Origin: Syntrophomonadaceae bacterium
GTDB taxonomy: Bacteria > Bacillota > Syntrophomonadia > Syntrophomonadales > Syntrophomonadaceae
Direction: 5' to 3'
Assembly: GCA_031265005.1 (NCBI GenBank)
Contig: JAISDD010000194.1
Coordinates: 1 to 13,574 of the forward strand
DNA length: 13,574 nucleotides
Shown: one piece after another, positions 7,719-13,574 of the stretch
Position numbering within the stretch: the first letter of the stretch is position 1
Layout: each line of letters opens with the position of its first letter
Notes under the pieces: model-generated
Seen by the model: only the letters and a program-made list of their open reading frames with translations
Told to the model about the DNA's origin: nothing
Database searches by the model: none
Translations under genes and position numbers: made by a program

Positions 7719-8446
7719 ATTTCACTCCTTCTCCGTGGGGCGGGCGTATACGTCTGCCCCGGCTGTTTTTCACGGTAACGCTGGGGCTGTGTCTCGCGGC
7801 GGCGGTCACGGCAGGGTGGAATATTTTTGCCATTCAGACCGGCTATTCTGTCTCACGGGCGGAATATGAGGCCCTGCAAGCCAAATACGCGCCCATTGCT
7901 GAAGGCGCGCCGGCCGAAACAGCGGCGGATTTGGCTCTGACCAACGTCAACCCGGATTATATCGGCTGGCTTTGTATAAAGGACTCTTCGATGGACTACC
8001 CTGTGGTACAGGGGCAGGATAATGAAAAGTATCTTTCCGTCACCTTCATGGGCGAAAATGGGAGAGCCGGCGCTATCTTTATGGATTACCGCTGTGAGGG
8101 CGGCTTTGACAGCCCTTACGCCGTCGTGTACGGCCACAACGCTGGAGACGGTACGATGTTCGCGGAACTCAACCGTTACGCTGAACCGGCTTGGCGGGAA
8201 GAACACCCGGACATAACCGTGACCGTGCCGTCCGGCGCGGAGTTGAGTTACCGCGTCTTTTCGGTACAGGACACAGATGTGGGAGACGCGGCTTATCAGT
8301 TGGATTTTGCGGATAGGCCAGCCGTTGAAGAGCATTTTGCCCGGTTGGGCGCGCAGAGGGGAACGAAGATCCTCACTCTTTCCACTTGCGCGGACAGCGG
8401 CGGCAAAAACGCCCGCCTGCTGGTTCACGCGGCGCGGGTGGATTGA
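7712..8446 (+). CDS. class B-type sortase paired with the upstream adhesin
   Basis: A 244-residue membrane-anchored cysteine transpeptidase expected to cleave the sorting signal of the adjacent adhesin and attach it to the cell envelope. An N-terminal membrane segment (about residues 17-40) precedes the class B pattern: NPDYIGWLCI near 85-94 and a DYPVVQGQDNEKYL block. The catalytic triad candidates are His142 (YGHNAGDG), Cys226 (LSTC) and Arg235 (KNARLLVHA). The start is uncertain. ATG 7712 gives a 7-bp overlap with the adhesin stop (ATGGTAA), which suggests translational coupling. ATG 7694 and GTG 7631 are in frame but lack a well-placed ribosome-binding site; GGGGA lies only one base before ATG 7712. 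Class B enzymes commonly process NPxTx-type signals, so pairing with MPQTG is slightly unusual, though clostridial class B sortases accept P/S-PxTG motifs. Confidence 0.88.
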   Translation: MVNFTPSPWGGRIRLPRLFFTVTLGLCLAAAVTAGWNIFAIQTGYSVSRAEYEALQAKYAPIAEGAPAETAADLALTNVNPDYIGWLCIKDSSMDYPVVQGQDNEKYLSVTFMGENGRAGAIFMDYRCEGGFDSPYAVVYGHNAGDGTMFAELNRYAEPAWREEHPDITVTVPSGAELSYRVFSVQDTDVGDAAYQLDFADRPAVEEHFARLGAQRGTKILTLSTCADSGGKNARLLVHAARVD

Positions 8447-8474
8447 CGGAAGAGAGCGGCTATAATACTGATCC

Positions 8475-8726
8475 GCTCCTTGGAGTGAGTCATTCGCTCC
8501 TTGGAACAAGCCGTTCGCTCCAAGGAACGAGTCACTCGTACCAAGATACAAGCCACTCGTACCAAGATACAAGTCATTCGTGCCAAGGAACGAGCCACTC
8601 GCGCCAAGGAACAAGTCATTCGTGCCAAGGAACGAGCCACTCGCGCCAAGATACAAGTCATTCGTGCCAAGGAACAAGCCACTCGTACCAGGGAACAAGC
8701 CATTCGCGCCAAGATACATACATTTT
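8475..8726 (+). repeat. 21-bp tandem repeat array (11 full units plus a partial one)
   Basis: Eleven 21-bp units run without spacers from 8475 to 8705, followed by a decaying twelfth (8706-8726). A representative unit is G(T/C)GCCAAGGAAC(G/A)AG(C/T)CA(C/T)TC. Units 8580-8621 and 8622-8663 form a near-perfect 42-bp higher-order repeat. The array starts 28 bases after the sortase stop. Variable sites are 2, 3, 9, 10, 13, 16 and 19 of the unit. Because 21 is a multiple of three, all three plus-strand frames and two minus-strand frames are open, so openness says nothing about coding. In the frame reading SHSxQGT, the changes at sites 13, 16 and 19 are all silent, a weak hint of a past coding role. 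No start codon with a ribosome-binding site was found for that frame. Confidence 0.93.
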
Positions 8727-8793
8727 CTTCCCTAGCCGCTCCGCCCCCGCTCCTCGAGGACAGGCCGGAATCCATATCCCTTATTCCAACCAA

Positions 8794-8835
8794 TCTTGTG
8801 ACCTAAAAGGTTATCTTGTGACCTAAAAGGTTATA
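8794..8835. repeat. tandem pair of a 20-bp dyad element
   Basis: The 20-mer TCTTGTGACCTAAAAGGTTA occurs twice head to tail (8794-8813 and 8814-8833). Each copy holds an imperfect dyad, ACCT-AAA-AGGT. The pattern resembles a repressor operator or a short mobile repeat; no regulator gene is nearby and its role is unknown. A third diverged copy lies at 8891-8914. Confidence 0.85.
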
Positions 8836-8890
8836 ATTCCGCGTATATAAATCCCGCCATTCAGGATTAAACTGGTTGATAACATTTATC

Positions 8891-8914
8891 TTATCTTGTA
8901 ACCTTTAGGTTATA
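8891..8914. repeat. third copy of the dyad element, at the end of the GIY-YIG pseudogene
   Basis: TTATCTTGTAACC followed by TTTAGGTTATA matches the copy at 8811-8835 except for G/A at one site and a one-base-shorter, changed centre. Its dyad is cleaner: TAACCT-TT-AGGTTA. On the minus strand it supplies the last codons and the stop of the nuclease remnant. Confidence 0.75.
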
Positions 8915-9122
8915 CACCCGCCGCCATCCTTTTATCTGCTTTTCACGCGTTATCTCGCCTGTGCCCTGCAAGGGTATCACCGTTTCAATATTTCCGCAAT
9001 CCTCATCGTAAACCAAATCATTCCTATGTTCGCACAATCGCCGGAGTAAATCAGATGTTACGCCGACATACAAAGTACCGTTAAATTTGCTGGCTAAAAT
9101 ATATACAATATCCGGTTTTCAT
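8891..9122 (-). pseudogene. GIY-YIG family nuclease (YhbQ-like), frameshifted and remodelled
   Basis: Read on the minus strand, ATG 9122 follows an AGAGG sequence and begins MKTGY, but the frame then hits a stop. Removing one T from the ATTGTA stretch (plus-strand 9100-9112) restores MKTGYVYILASKFNGTLYVG, the start of a small GIY-YIG protein; the first GIY-YIG pair is the YVY and YVG tyrosine-glycine motifs. The shifted frame continues with SDLLRRLCEH and REKQIKGWRR, both typical of the family. The middle is abnormal: the usual FTKKYG-type segment is absent and about nine residues (PLQGTGEIT) are inserted before REKQ. The usual C-terminal LI-x-NPxW segment is replaced by the dyad element. Intact relatives are about 80-100 residues. 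It is probably a dead gene; a sequencing error could explain the frameshift but not the other changes. Confidence 0.8.
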
Positions 9123-9140
9123 AGTGTTTCAACCTCTTTT

Positions 9141-9165
9141 GGATTCCGGGACAAGCCCGGAATGA
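9141..9165. repeat. REP-like palindrome
   Basis: ATTCCGGG (9143-9150) and CCCGGAAT (9156-9163) are perfect 8-bp arms around ACAAG, in the context GGATTCCGGG...AATGACC. Very similar GGATTCCGGG-AAGC-CCGGAATGAC elements are dispersed in many bacterial intergenic regions. It is not followed by a T run, so it is not a typical terminator. Confidence 0.6.
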
Positions 9166-9355
9166 CCAACTGTTAGATTAAGTGACTTATTTACCTGGAA
9201 CGCAAGCAGAAAACAACTTGCCCAACACTTCCGTCATTTGCCTGCGGCCCACCTGTATACTGACCCCGTCACCGCCTTGAATTCAGCTTCTTTGTAATTT
9301 TTGATTATTTCATTTCTCTGTTAGATCATTACTCTAATTTTGTTACAAATCTATT
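9166..9355. other. intergenic stretch with no recognisable gene
   Basis: This part of the gap between the pseudogene and typA has no convincing reading frame, RNA gene or repeat that I can see. Its right end is AT-rich. Confidence 0.5.
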
Positions 9356-9414
9356 AACGGAATGGCGCAGCGGCGCCGAGTGTAAAACCGCTGTACAGGC
9401 CCCCGTTGTTTTTT
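9356..9414 (+). terminator. branched hairpin with T run upstream of typA
   Basis: Outer arms AACGG (9356-9360) and CCGTT (9403-9407) enclose inner arms CAGCGG (9368-9373) and CCGCTG (9388-9393). TTTTTT follows at 9409-9414. This could end plus-strand transcription from the cassette before the typA promoter. The long interior loops make it weaker than a simple terminator; a small RNA ending here is an alternative. Confidence 0.4.
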
Positions 9415-9436
9415 GTCAGCATCCTTCAATAATTAT

Positions 9437-9465
9437 TTGTGTATATAGATATCCCCTGCTATAAT
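9437..9465 (+). promoter_or_regulatory. typA promoter (extended -10)
   Basis: TATAAT at 9460-9465 is preceded by TGC, an extended -10. TTGTGT at 9437-9442 is a weak -35 with a 17-bp spacer. It lies about 60 bases before the typA start. Confidence 0.6.
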
Positions 9466-9527
9466 ATAAACGTTGCCTGTAAATGGAACTGAAACACTGT
9501 TTGGCAATATGGGAGGAAGTATTTATT

Positions 9528-11351
9528 ATGGATAAACAAAAAATAAGAAATATAGCGATTGTTGCCCATGTGGATCATGGAAAAACGACATTGGTGGATA
9601 AATTATTGCGCTCCAGCAGTTATTTTCGGCAGAATCAAATCTTGCCGGACCGGGTCATGGATAACAATGACCTGGAGAAAGAAAGGGGCATCACCATTCT
9701 TTCGAAAAATACCAGCATAGAGTATGAAGGAGTAAAAATAAATATAGTTGATACGCCTGGACATGCAGATTTTGGGGGAGAAGTTGAGCGCATAGTGCAA
9801 ATGGTGGACGGGGTTTTGTTATTGGTGGACGCTTTCGAGGGAGCGATGCCGCAAACGCGCTTTGTGCTGAAAAAAGCTTTGAACGCCGGCCTCAGAGCGC
9901 TGGTGGTGATAAATAAAATCGACCGCGAGGGAGCCAGGCCGCGGGAAGTGGCGGATATGGTATTAGACCTTTTCATTGATCTGGAAGCGGCGGAAGAACA
10001 ATTGGATTTTCCCGTCATATATACGTCAGCCAAAGCAGGTTATGCTAAAAAAAATCTTGATGATGATTCCCAGGACATGAAACCTTTATTGGATATGATC
10101 ATAGAGCAGATACCGGCGCCTGACGGCTCGGAGGAAGAGCCGTTTCAACTGGTTATTTCTTCGATCGATTATGATAATTATGTGGGGAGGATTGGAATAG
10201 GGAAAATCAAACGCGGCAAAGTGGAAAAAGGGCAGGAAATAGTAGTTTGTAATAATGAGGGCATGGCGAAATCCGTTAAATTGAATACGCTTTATAATTA
10301 TGACGGATTGAAAAGAGTGGAGATCAATCAGGGGACAGTGGGCGAAATAGTGGCTATATCAGGCGTAGAAGATATTAATATAGGAGATACGCTGTGTTCG
10401 CCTGATTGTGTGGAAGCGCTGCCGTTTATACCCATTGACGAGCCGACCCTTTTCATTAATTTCAGCGTCAACGACAGCCCTATGGCTGGACTGGAAGGCA
10501 GTTATATAACCAGCCGCCATCTGCGTGAACGCCTGCAAAGGGAACTGCTGTCGAATGTGGCTTTGCAGGTGGAAGAAATAACCCCGGATTGTTTTAAAGT
10601 GGCGGGGCGGGGGGAACTGCACCTGTCGATATTGATAGAATCGATGCGCAGGGAAGGATATGAATTCGCGGTTACCCGTCCGGAAGTTATTTTCAAGAAT
10701 ATCGACGGAGTGCTCAACGAACCGATCGAGAGGCTGACGGTAGAAGTCCCTGACGAATATGTGGGCGCGGTTATTGAAAGCGTCGGGAGACGCAAGGGCG
10801 AATTGGAGAACATGAGGAATAATCAGCATAACGTTACAAAAATGGATTTTTTGATCCCTACCCGGGGGTTGGTAGGCTTACAGTCGGAATTTCTTACGGA
10901 AACTCATGGAAACGGGATAATGAGTTATAATTTTTTCGCTTACGCGCCTTATAAAGGCCCTATAAATACCAGGGAGCGAGGGTCTTTGATCGCGTCGGAA
11001 GATGGCGCTGCGGTGGCGTATGGGTTGTACAACGCGCAAGAGAGAGGGCATTTATTTATTGAACCGGGGACCAAGGTTTATGCGGGAATGATAGTGGGAG
11101 AAAACGCGCGCGCCACGGATATCACCATAAATGTTTGCAAGAAGAAACAGTTGACCAATACTCGGGCATCGGGCTCGGATGAAGCTTTGAGGCTGACGCC
11201 TCCAACCGTCATGAGTTTAGAAAAATGTCTGGAATTCATAAAAGAGGACGAATTGCTGGAAGTTACCCCTACTTCGTTAAGACTGCGAAAAATGATTTTG
11301 GATAAAACGCAACGGGAAAGGTCACAGCGCAGAAAAGATTCGGCCTCCTGA
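9528..11351 (+). CDS. typA: translational GTPase TypA/BipA
   Basis: A 607-residue ribosome-binding GTPase, exactly the usual family length. It belongs to the EF-G/LepA superfamily and supports ribosome assembly and stress adaptation in the cytoplasm. G1 is AHVDHGKTT (residues 13-21), the switch region reads ERGITILSKN, G3 is DTPGHADFGGEVER, G4 is NKIDR and G5 contains SAKAGYA. EF-G-like domains and the BipA-specific C-terminal domain follow (ending in PTSLRLRK and a basic tail). The start ATG 9528 is chosen because homology begins at MDKQKIRNIAIVAHVDHG and GGGAGG (9511-9516) is well placed; an in-frame ATG at 9483 adds 15 residues without homology. It is a single gene with its own promoter and a convergent terminator. 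Confidence 0.97.
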   Translation: MDKQKIRNIAIVAHVDHGKTTLVDKLLRSSSYFRQNQILPDRVMDNNDLEKERGITILSKNTSIEYEGVKINIVDTPGHADFGGEVERIVQMVDGVLLLVDAFEGAMPQTRFVLKKALNAGLRALVVINKIDREGARPREVADMVLDLFIDLEAAEEQLDFPVIYTSAKAGYAKKNLDDDSQDMKPLLDMIIEQIPAPDGSEEEPFQLVISSIDYDNYVGRIGIGKIKRGKVEKGQEIVVCNNEGMAKSVKLNTLYNYDGLKRVEINQGTVGEIVAISGVEDINIGDTLCSPDCVEALPFIPIDEPTLFINFSVNDSPMAGLEGSYITSRHLRERLQRELLSNVALQVEEITPDCFKVAGRGELHLSILIESMRREGYEFAVTRPEVIFKNIDGVLNEPIERLTVEVPDEYVGAVIESVGRRKGELENMRNNQHNVTKMDFLIPTRGLVGLQSEFLTETHGNGIMSYNFFAYAPYKGPINTRERGSLIASEDGAAVAYGLYNAQERGHLFIEPGTKVYAGMIVGENARATDITINVCKKKQLTNTRASGSDEALRLTPPTVMSLEKCLEFIKEDELLEVTPTSLRLRKMILDKTQRERSQRRKDSAS

Positions 11352-11352
11352 G

Positions 11353-11434
11353 AAAAAACGCAACATCCCCTTGCGCGCTGCTGGTTGGTATTGTTTGTAA
11401 TGGAACAGTGCGTGTGGGGATGGAAGTAGTTTTT
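11353..11434. terminator. convergent bidirectional terminator between typA and nitroreductase
   Basis: AAAAAAC (11353-11359) and CATCCCC (11364-11370) are matched by GGGGATG (11416-11422) and GTTTTT (11429-11434), giving a GC stem flanked by an A run and a T run. This layout works for both typA (plus) and the nitroreductase (minus). The loop of about 45 bases is long. Confidence 0.45.
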
Positions 11435-11444
11435 CGCAACAAAC

Positions 11445-11966
11445 TCAGTTTAATTTTTCATAAAAAACCGTTTCAGATAAAGGTTTGCGCTGAGTACTGT
11501 GCCGCTCATCTGAGGGCGCGGGGCTGTCAGAATATCCTATTAGCAAAATGTTGACCGGGATAATGTGATCTGGAAGCTGAAACTCTTTTGCTAATATTTT
11601 GGTGTCAAAAAATCCCATCCATACGCTGCCTAAACCTAATTCTGCCGCTTGCATCATCATATGTACGGTTACGATGCTGGTATCTATATCAAGGGAATTT
11701 TTATTATCCAATGATCTCACCCAAGCTTCGCTTTGATCGCCGCATACGATTAATATTACAGGAGCGTCGAAAGTTTTGACGGCTTTAGCTGCTTTATCGA
11801 GGCCGGGTTTTTCCTGAATGACCAATATACGCTGCGGCTGGCGGTTAGCCGCGGTGGGCGCGACTCGCCCAGCTTCCAATATTTTCAGCAGTTTTTCTTT
11901 TTCCACCGGCTGTTGTTTATATTTACGCACTGAATGACGTTTTTTTGCTAATGCTAAAAAATCCAT
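11445..11966 (-). CDS. nitroreductase-family FMN protein
   Basis: A 173-residue protein of the NADH/NADPH-dependent flavin nitroreductase family, which uses FMN to reduce nitro compounds, quinones or other acceptors; the physiological substrate is unknown. The N-terminal RHSVRKY motif (residues 10-16) contacts FMN phosphate and APTAANRQPQR (about 36-46) is the typical second FMN motif. A GLGSVWMG segment and a C-terminal ILLIGYSDSPAPS block are also family-like. The start at 11966 (fourth Met of the longest frame) is preferred because AAGGAG lies 9 bases upstream; the outer ATG at 11975 directly abuts that sequence. It is a monocistronic gene convergent with typA. A redox role would fit the neighbouring rubrerythrin, but that is inference. 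Confidence 0.92.
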   Translation of the reverse strand: MDFLALAKKRHSVRKYKQQPVEKEKLLKILEAGRVAPTAANRQPQRILVIQEKPGLDKAAKAVKTFDAPVILIVCGDQSEAWVRSLDNKNSLDIDTSIVTVHMMMQAAELGLGSVWMGFFDTKILAKEFQLPDHIIPVNILLIGYSDSPAPSDERHSTQRKPLSETVFYEKLN

Positions 11967-11994
11967 AATTTTCATCTCCTTATCAGTAAATTGT

Positions 11995-12024
11995 ATTATA
12001 TTTTACCAATATGATACAATACAA
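11995..12024 (-). promoter_or_regulatory. nitroreductase promoter
   Basis: On the minus strand TTGTAT (plus coordinates 12019-12024) lies 18 bp before TATAAT (11995-12000), about 30 bases upstream of the start codon. The -10 is exact and the -35 is partial. Confidence 0.5.
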
Positions 12025-12144
12025 AGCAAAATAAAATGTAATTTTTATACGATAAATAAACAAATATGATTTTTAACGTTGCTGCTGATTAATGAACGAA
12101 GGCGGGTTGATTTCATAACTCATAGATATAAAGAATAAAATTTA

Positions 12145-12181
12145 TTTACAAATAATCGTTATTAAAGTATAATAGTTATAA
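12145..12181 (+). promoter_or_regulatory. rubrerythrin promoter with PerR-box-like operator
   Basis: TTTACA (12145-12150) and TATAAT (12168-12173) are separated by exactly 17 bp. GTATAATAGTTATAA (12167-12181) overlaps the -10 and matches the Bacillus PerR box TTATAATNATTATAA at 12 of 14 defined positions. AATAA-TCG-TTATT, a second dyad, lies in the spacer. Peroxide-responsive control is therefore plausible. Confidence 0.6.
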
Positions 12182-12232
12182 ATTAGTAATGATTATAAAA
12201 TAAATAAAAACTAGAAAATGGAGGGTATGAAA

Positions 12233-12781
12233 ATGAAAAAATGGGTTTGCAGTGTTTGTGGGTATACGCTTGAAGGAAATGAGCCGCCGGATAATTGTCC
12301 TCAGTGTAAAGCCGCCAAAGACAAATTTGTAACAGCGGTGGAAGGAAAAAGAGACTGGGCCGACCAGCATGTGGTTGGAGTTGCTAAAGGAGTCGACCCT
12401 AAGATCATCGAAGGATTAAGGAGCAATTTCAACGGCGAATGTACTGAAGTCGGCATGTATTTAGCTATGAGCAGAGTAGCTGACAGGGAAGGATATCCTG
12501 AAGTTGCGGAAGCTTATAAACGCATTGCTTTTGAAGAAGCTGAACATGCCGCTAAATTTGCTGAGTTATTAGGAGAAGTAGTCAGCGCTTCAACAGCGAC
12601 TAATTTACAGCTGAGAATTGACGCTGAATATGGAGCGACGCAAGGCAAGAAAGATCTGGCTACTTTAGCTAAACAATTGAATCTGGACGCTATACATGAT
12701 ACAGTGCATGAAATGTGTAAAGATGAAGCCCGTCACGGTTGCGCGTTTGAAGGGTTATACAACCGCTATTTCAAAAAATAA
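12233..12781 (+). CDS. rubrerythrin, reverse type (N-terminal rubredoxin domain)
   Basis: A 182-residue cytoplasmic peroxide-reducing protein of anaerobes. The rubredoxin domain is at the N-terminus: Cys6-x-x-Cys9-Gly and Cys22-x-x-Cys25 bind one iron. The diiron ferritin-like domain follows, with E69/E72, the ExxH pair E102-x-x-H105 (EEAEH) and a second ExxH in [10 protein letters not shown] near the C-terminus. Domain order is opposite to classical rubrerythrin, hence reverse rubrerythrin. Such proteins reduce hydrogen peroxide with NAD(P)H-derived electrons and are PerR-repressed in clostridia. The ATG at 12233 is chosen because GGAGG (12220-12224) lies 8 bases before it; the ATGs at 12218 and 12227 are within or too close to that site. 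The gene has its own promoter and terminator. Confidence 0.95.
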   Translation: MKKWVCSVCGYTLEGNEPPDNCPQCKAAKDKFVTAVEGKRDWADQHVVGVAKGVDPKIIEGLRSNFNGECTEVGMYLAMSRVADREGYPEVAEAYKRIAFEEAEHAAKFAELLGEVVSASTATNLQLRIDAEYGATQGKKDLATLAKQLNLDAIHDTVHEMCKDEARHGCAFEGLYNRYFKK

Positions 12782-12803
12782 ATATAAAATTTAAGATTAG
12801 ATA

Positions 12804-12848
12804 CCGGCGGCAGAGCAGTGTAAACTTCTACTGGCCGCCGTTATTTTT
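12804..12848 (+). terminator. rubrerythrin terminator
   Basis: CGGCGGC (12805-12811) and GCCGCCG (12834-12840) form a perfect 7-bp stem, extended by CAGT/ACTG inside, with TTATTTTTG directly after. It overlaps the stop codon of the convergent metallopeptidase gene at 12841-12843 and may act on both strands. Confidence 0.8.
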
Positions 12849-13212
12849 GTTGTCTGCGATATAATTCCATATCTTGAGCGTCTTTTATTTCCAAACCGCG
12901 CTCCCCGGCTAAAAATTCCAAATGATGGGTTAGTTCATGCCAGAGAATGTCAGTTAGTTTTTCTTTAAACTGCTCTTTATTCAAATATCCGTATACTTTG
13001 TTTATAGAACCGAAATAAAAGACGATGTATTTCCCCATCTGCCAATTGGCGTGGTATTCGCCTAAAACGAACAAGTCTTGGTTTTTGCTTTCAGGATGGA
13101 TTTTGGTATCAGGCAATAGCAGCACGCCTCCGTTTAAATCGGAATAGACTCTGCTAGGTAAACTATCTACGATTTCATCCAGCATAATACCGACTTCGTC
13201 AATGGTAAACAA
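12841..13212 (-). CDS. small zincin-like metallopeptidase family protein (PF06262-like)
   Basis: A 123-residue protein with a zinc-protease HExxH motif, HELTHH at residues 92-97, followed by LAGERGLEIKD. The upstream LNGGVLLLP, ILGEYH-like and KYIVFYFGS segments match the small uncharacterised metallopeptidase family common in Bacillota. The substrate is unknown. No signal peptide or membrane segment is present, so it is probably cytoplasmic. The start is TTG 13212: AGGGGG lies about 7 bases upstream and homology begins at the N-terminal FTIDEVG helix; the next ATG is at 13185. It is convergent with rubrerythrin. Whether Glu108 or Asp111 is the third zinc ligand cannot be decided from sequence alone. 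Confidence 0.8.
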   Translation of the reverse strand: MFTIDEVGIMLDEIVDSLPSRVYSDLNGGVLLLPDTKIHPESKNQDLFVLGEYHANWQMGKYIVFYFGSINKVYGYLNKEQFKEKLTDILWHELTHHLEFLAGERGLEIKDAQDMELYRRQQK

Positions 13213-13320
13213 ACCCTTTCCCCCTAACTAGTTGCTGCGGTAAGTTTCAGTAAATGTTTCTCCTGGCGCTATAGAGCGAGCGGCGGAAAATAGTATAAAT
13301 TTATAAAACTGCTGCCTACA

Positions 13321-13368
13321 ATAAAAGTGTATCGTTTTTTTACTGCCAACGATACACTTTTATTTTTA
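13321..13368. terminator. strong bidirectional hairpin terminator
   Basis: ATAAAAGTGTATCGTT (13321-13336) and its exact complement (13348-13363) form a 16-bp stem with an 11-base loop, flanked by A and T runs on the two sides. It probably terminates the carboxyltransferase gene on the minus strand. Confidence 0.85.
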
Positions 13369-13409
13369 ATTTAATTATTAATTAGCCGAAGCCATTACAT
13401 TCCGCGCCG

Positions 13410-13574
13410 TTATTTTGTAGTGTCTTTGATAATGCGCGGAGTAAGCATCTGATGGAAAGGGCAAATGGAAGTAGGATTCTGATAAACGCAGCCGGCGAAA
13501 GCTTTCATGTAGTTACGGATTTCGTTCATGTTGACGATTTCGTCAACCAAGCCTAGTTTGGCGCAGTAAGCGGG
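13410..13574 (-). CDS. carboxyltransferase, C-terminal end, probably glutaconyl-CoA decarboxylase alpha subunit (partial)
   Basis: Only the last 54 codons and the TAA stop (13410-13412) are in the window; the gene continues past the right edge. The visible protein contains YCAKLGLVDEIV, the end of a carboxyltransferase fold, then NEIRNYMKAFAG and a CPFHQMLTPR segment near the end. This tail resembles the alpha subunit (GcdA) of the sodium-pumping glutaconyl-CoA decarboxylase of glutamate-fermenting anaerobes, but the match is from memory of the family and short. A related acyl-CoA carboxyltransferase is the main alternative. The subunit would transfer the carboxyl group from glutaconyl-CoA to the biotin carrier. 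Confidence 0.6.
   Translation of the reverse strand, partial: PAYCAKLGLVDEIVNMNEIRNYMKAFAGCVYQNPTSICPFHQMLTPRIIKDTTK

Noticed and set aside
7853..8719. 288-residue minus-strand frame with LGTSGxxLGTND-like repeats
   Set aside because: It reads the 21-bp array and the sortase gene backwards; the repeat only reflects the stop-free 21-bp unit.
8475..8726. CRISPR array
   Set aside because: Units are 21 bp, contiguous and without unique spacers, and no cas genes are present.
8386..8826. 146-codon plus-strand frame encoding SHSxQGT repeats
   Set aside because: Not called as a gene because it overlaps the sortase end and has only a TTG start without a ribosome-binding site; kept as a finding because of silent variation.
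9483..9527. Upstream ATG start for typA
   Set aside because: The extra 15 residues have no family match and the ribosome-binding sequence fits ATG 9528.

Overview
The window looks like part of the chromosome of an anaerobic, low-to-mid G+C Gram-positive-lineage bacterium (Bacillota). The run mnmE - mnmG - rsmG - parA(soj) - parB(spo0J) is the order usually found beside the replication origin in that phylum. The reverse-type rubrerythrin points to an anaerobe. A partial carboxyltransferase at the right edge resembles the alpha subunit of glutaconyl-CoA decarboxylase, which suggests an amino-acid fermenter, possibly of the Negativicutes. The taxonomic placement is inference only.

Left third (1-4703): tRNA wobble modification (mnmE end, mnmG), 16S rRNA methylation (rsmG) and chromosome partitioning (parA, parB), all on the plus strand. 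mnmG/rsmG and parA/parB overlap, as expected for co-translated pairs.

Middle (4704-9527): an accessory region of visibly different composition, richer in G+C and in CTG/GCG-type codons. It carries its own promoter and a two-gene surface cassette. The first gene is an 898-residue wall-anchored adhesin with a signal peptide, a thioester-like head domain, three SpaA/Cna-B-like isopeptide domains, a Pro-Asp-Thr stalk and an MPQTG sorting signal. The second is a translationally overlapping class B-type sortase. The thioester head has Lys where the motif normally has the bond-forming Gln. Downstream is about 1 kb without an intact gene: a 21-bp tandem array (11 full units), three copies of a 20-25-bp dyad element, a frameshifted GIY-YIG nuclease pseudogene whose end lies inside the third dyad copy, a REP-like palindrome, and a hairpin followed by a T run.

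Right third (9528-13574): typA/bipA (translational GTPase), a convergent nitroreductase gene, a rubrerythrin gene with a clear promoter overlapped by a PerR-box-like sequence, a small zincin-like metallopeptidase on the minus strand, a strong bidirectional terminator, and the C-terminal end of the carboxyltransferase on the minus strand.

The best candidate for something new is the adhesin/sortase cassette with its altered thioester motif, together with the repeat-rich decayed segment behind it. The rest is housekeeping or oxidative-stress content.
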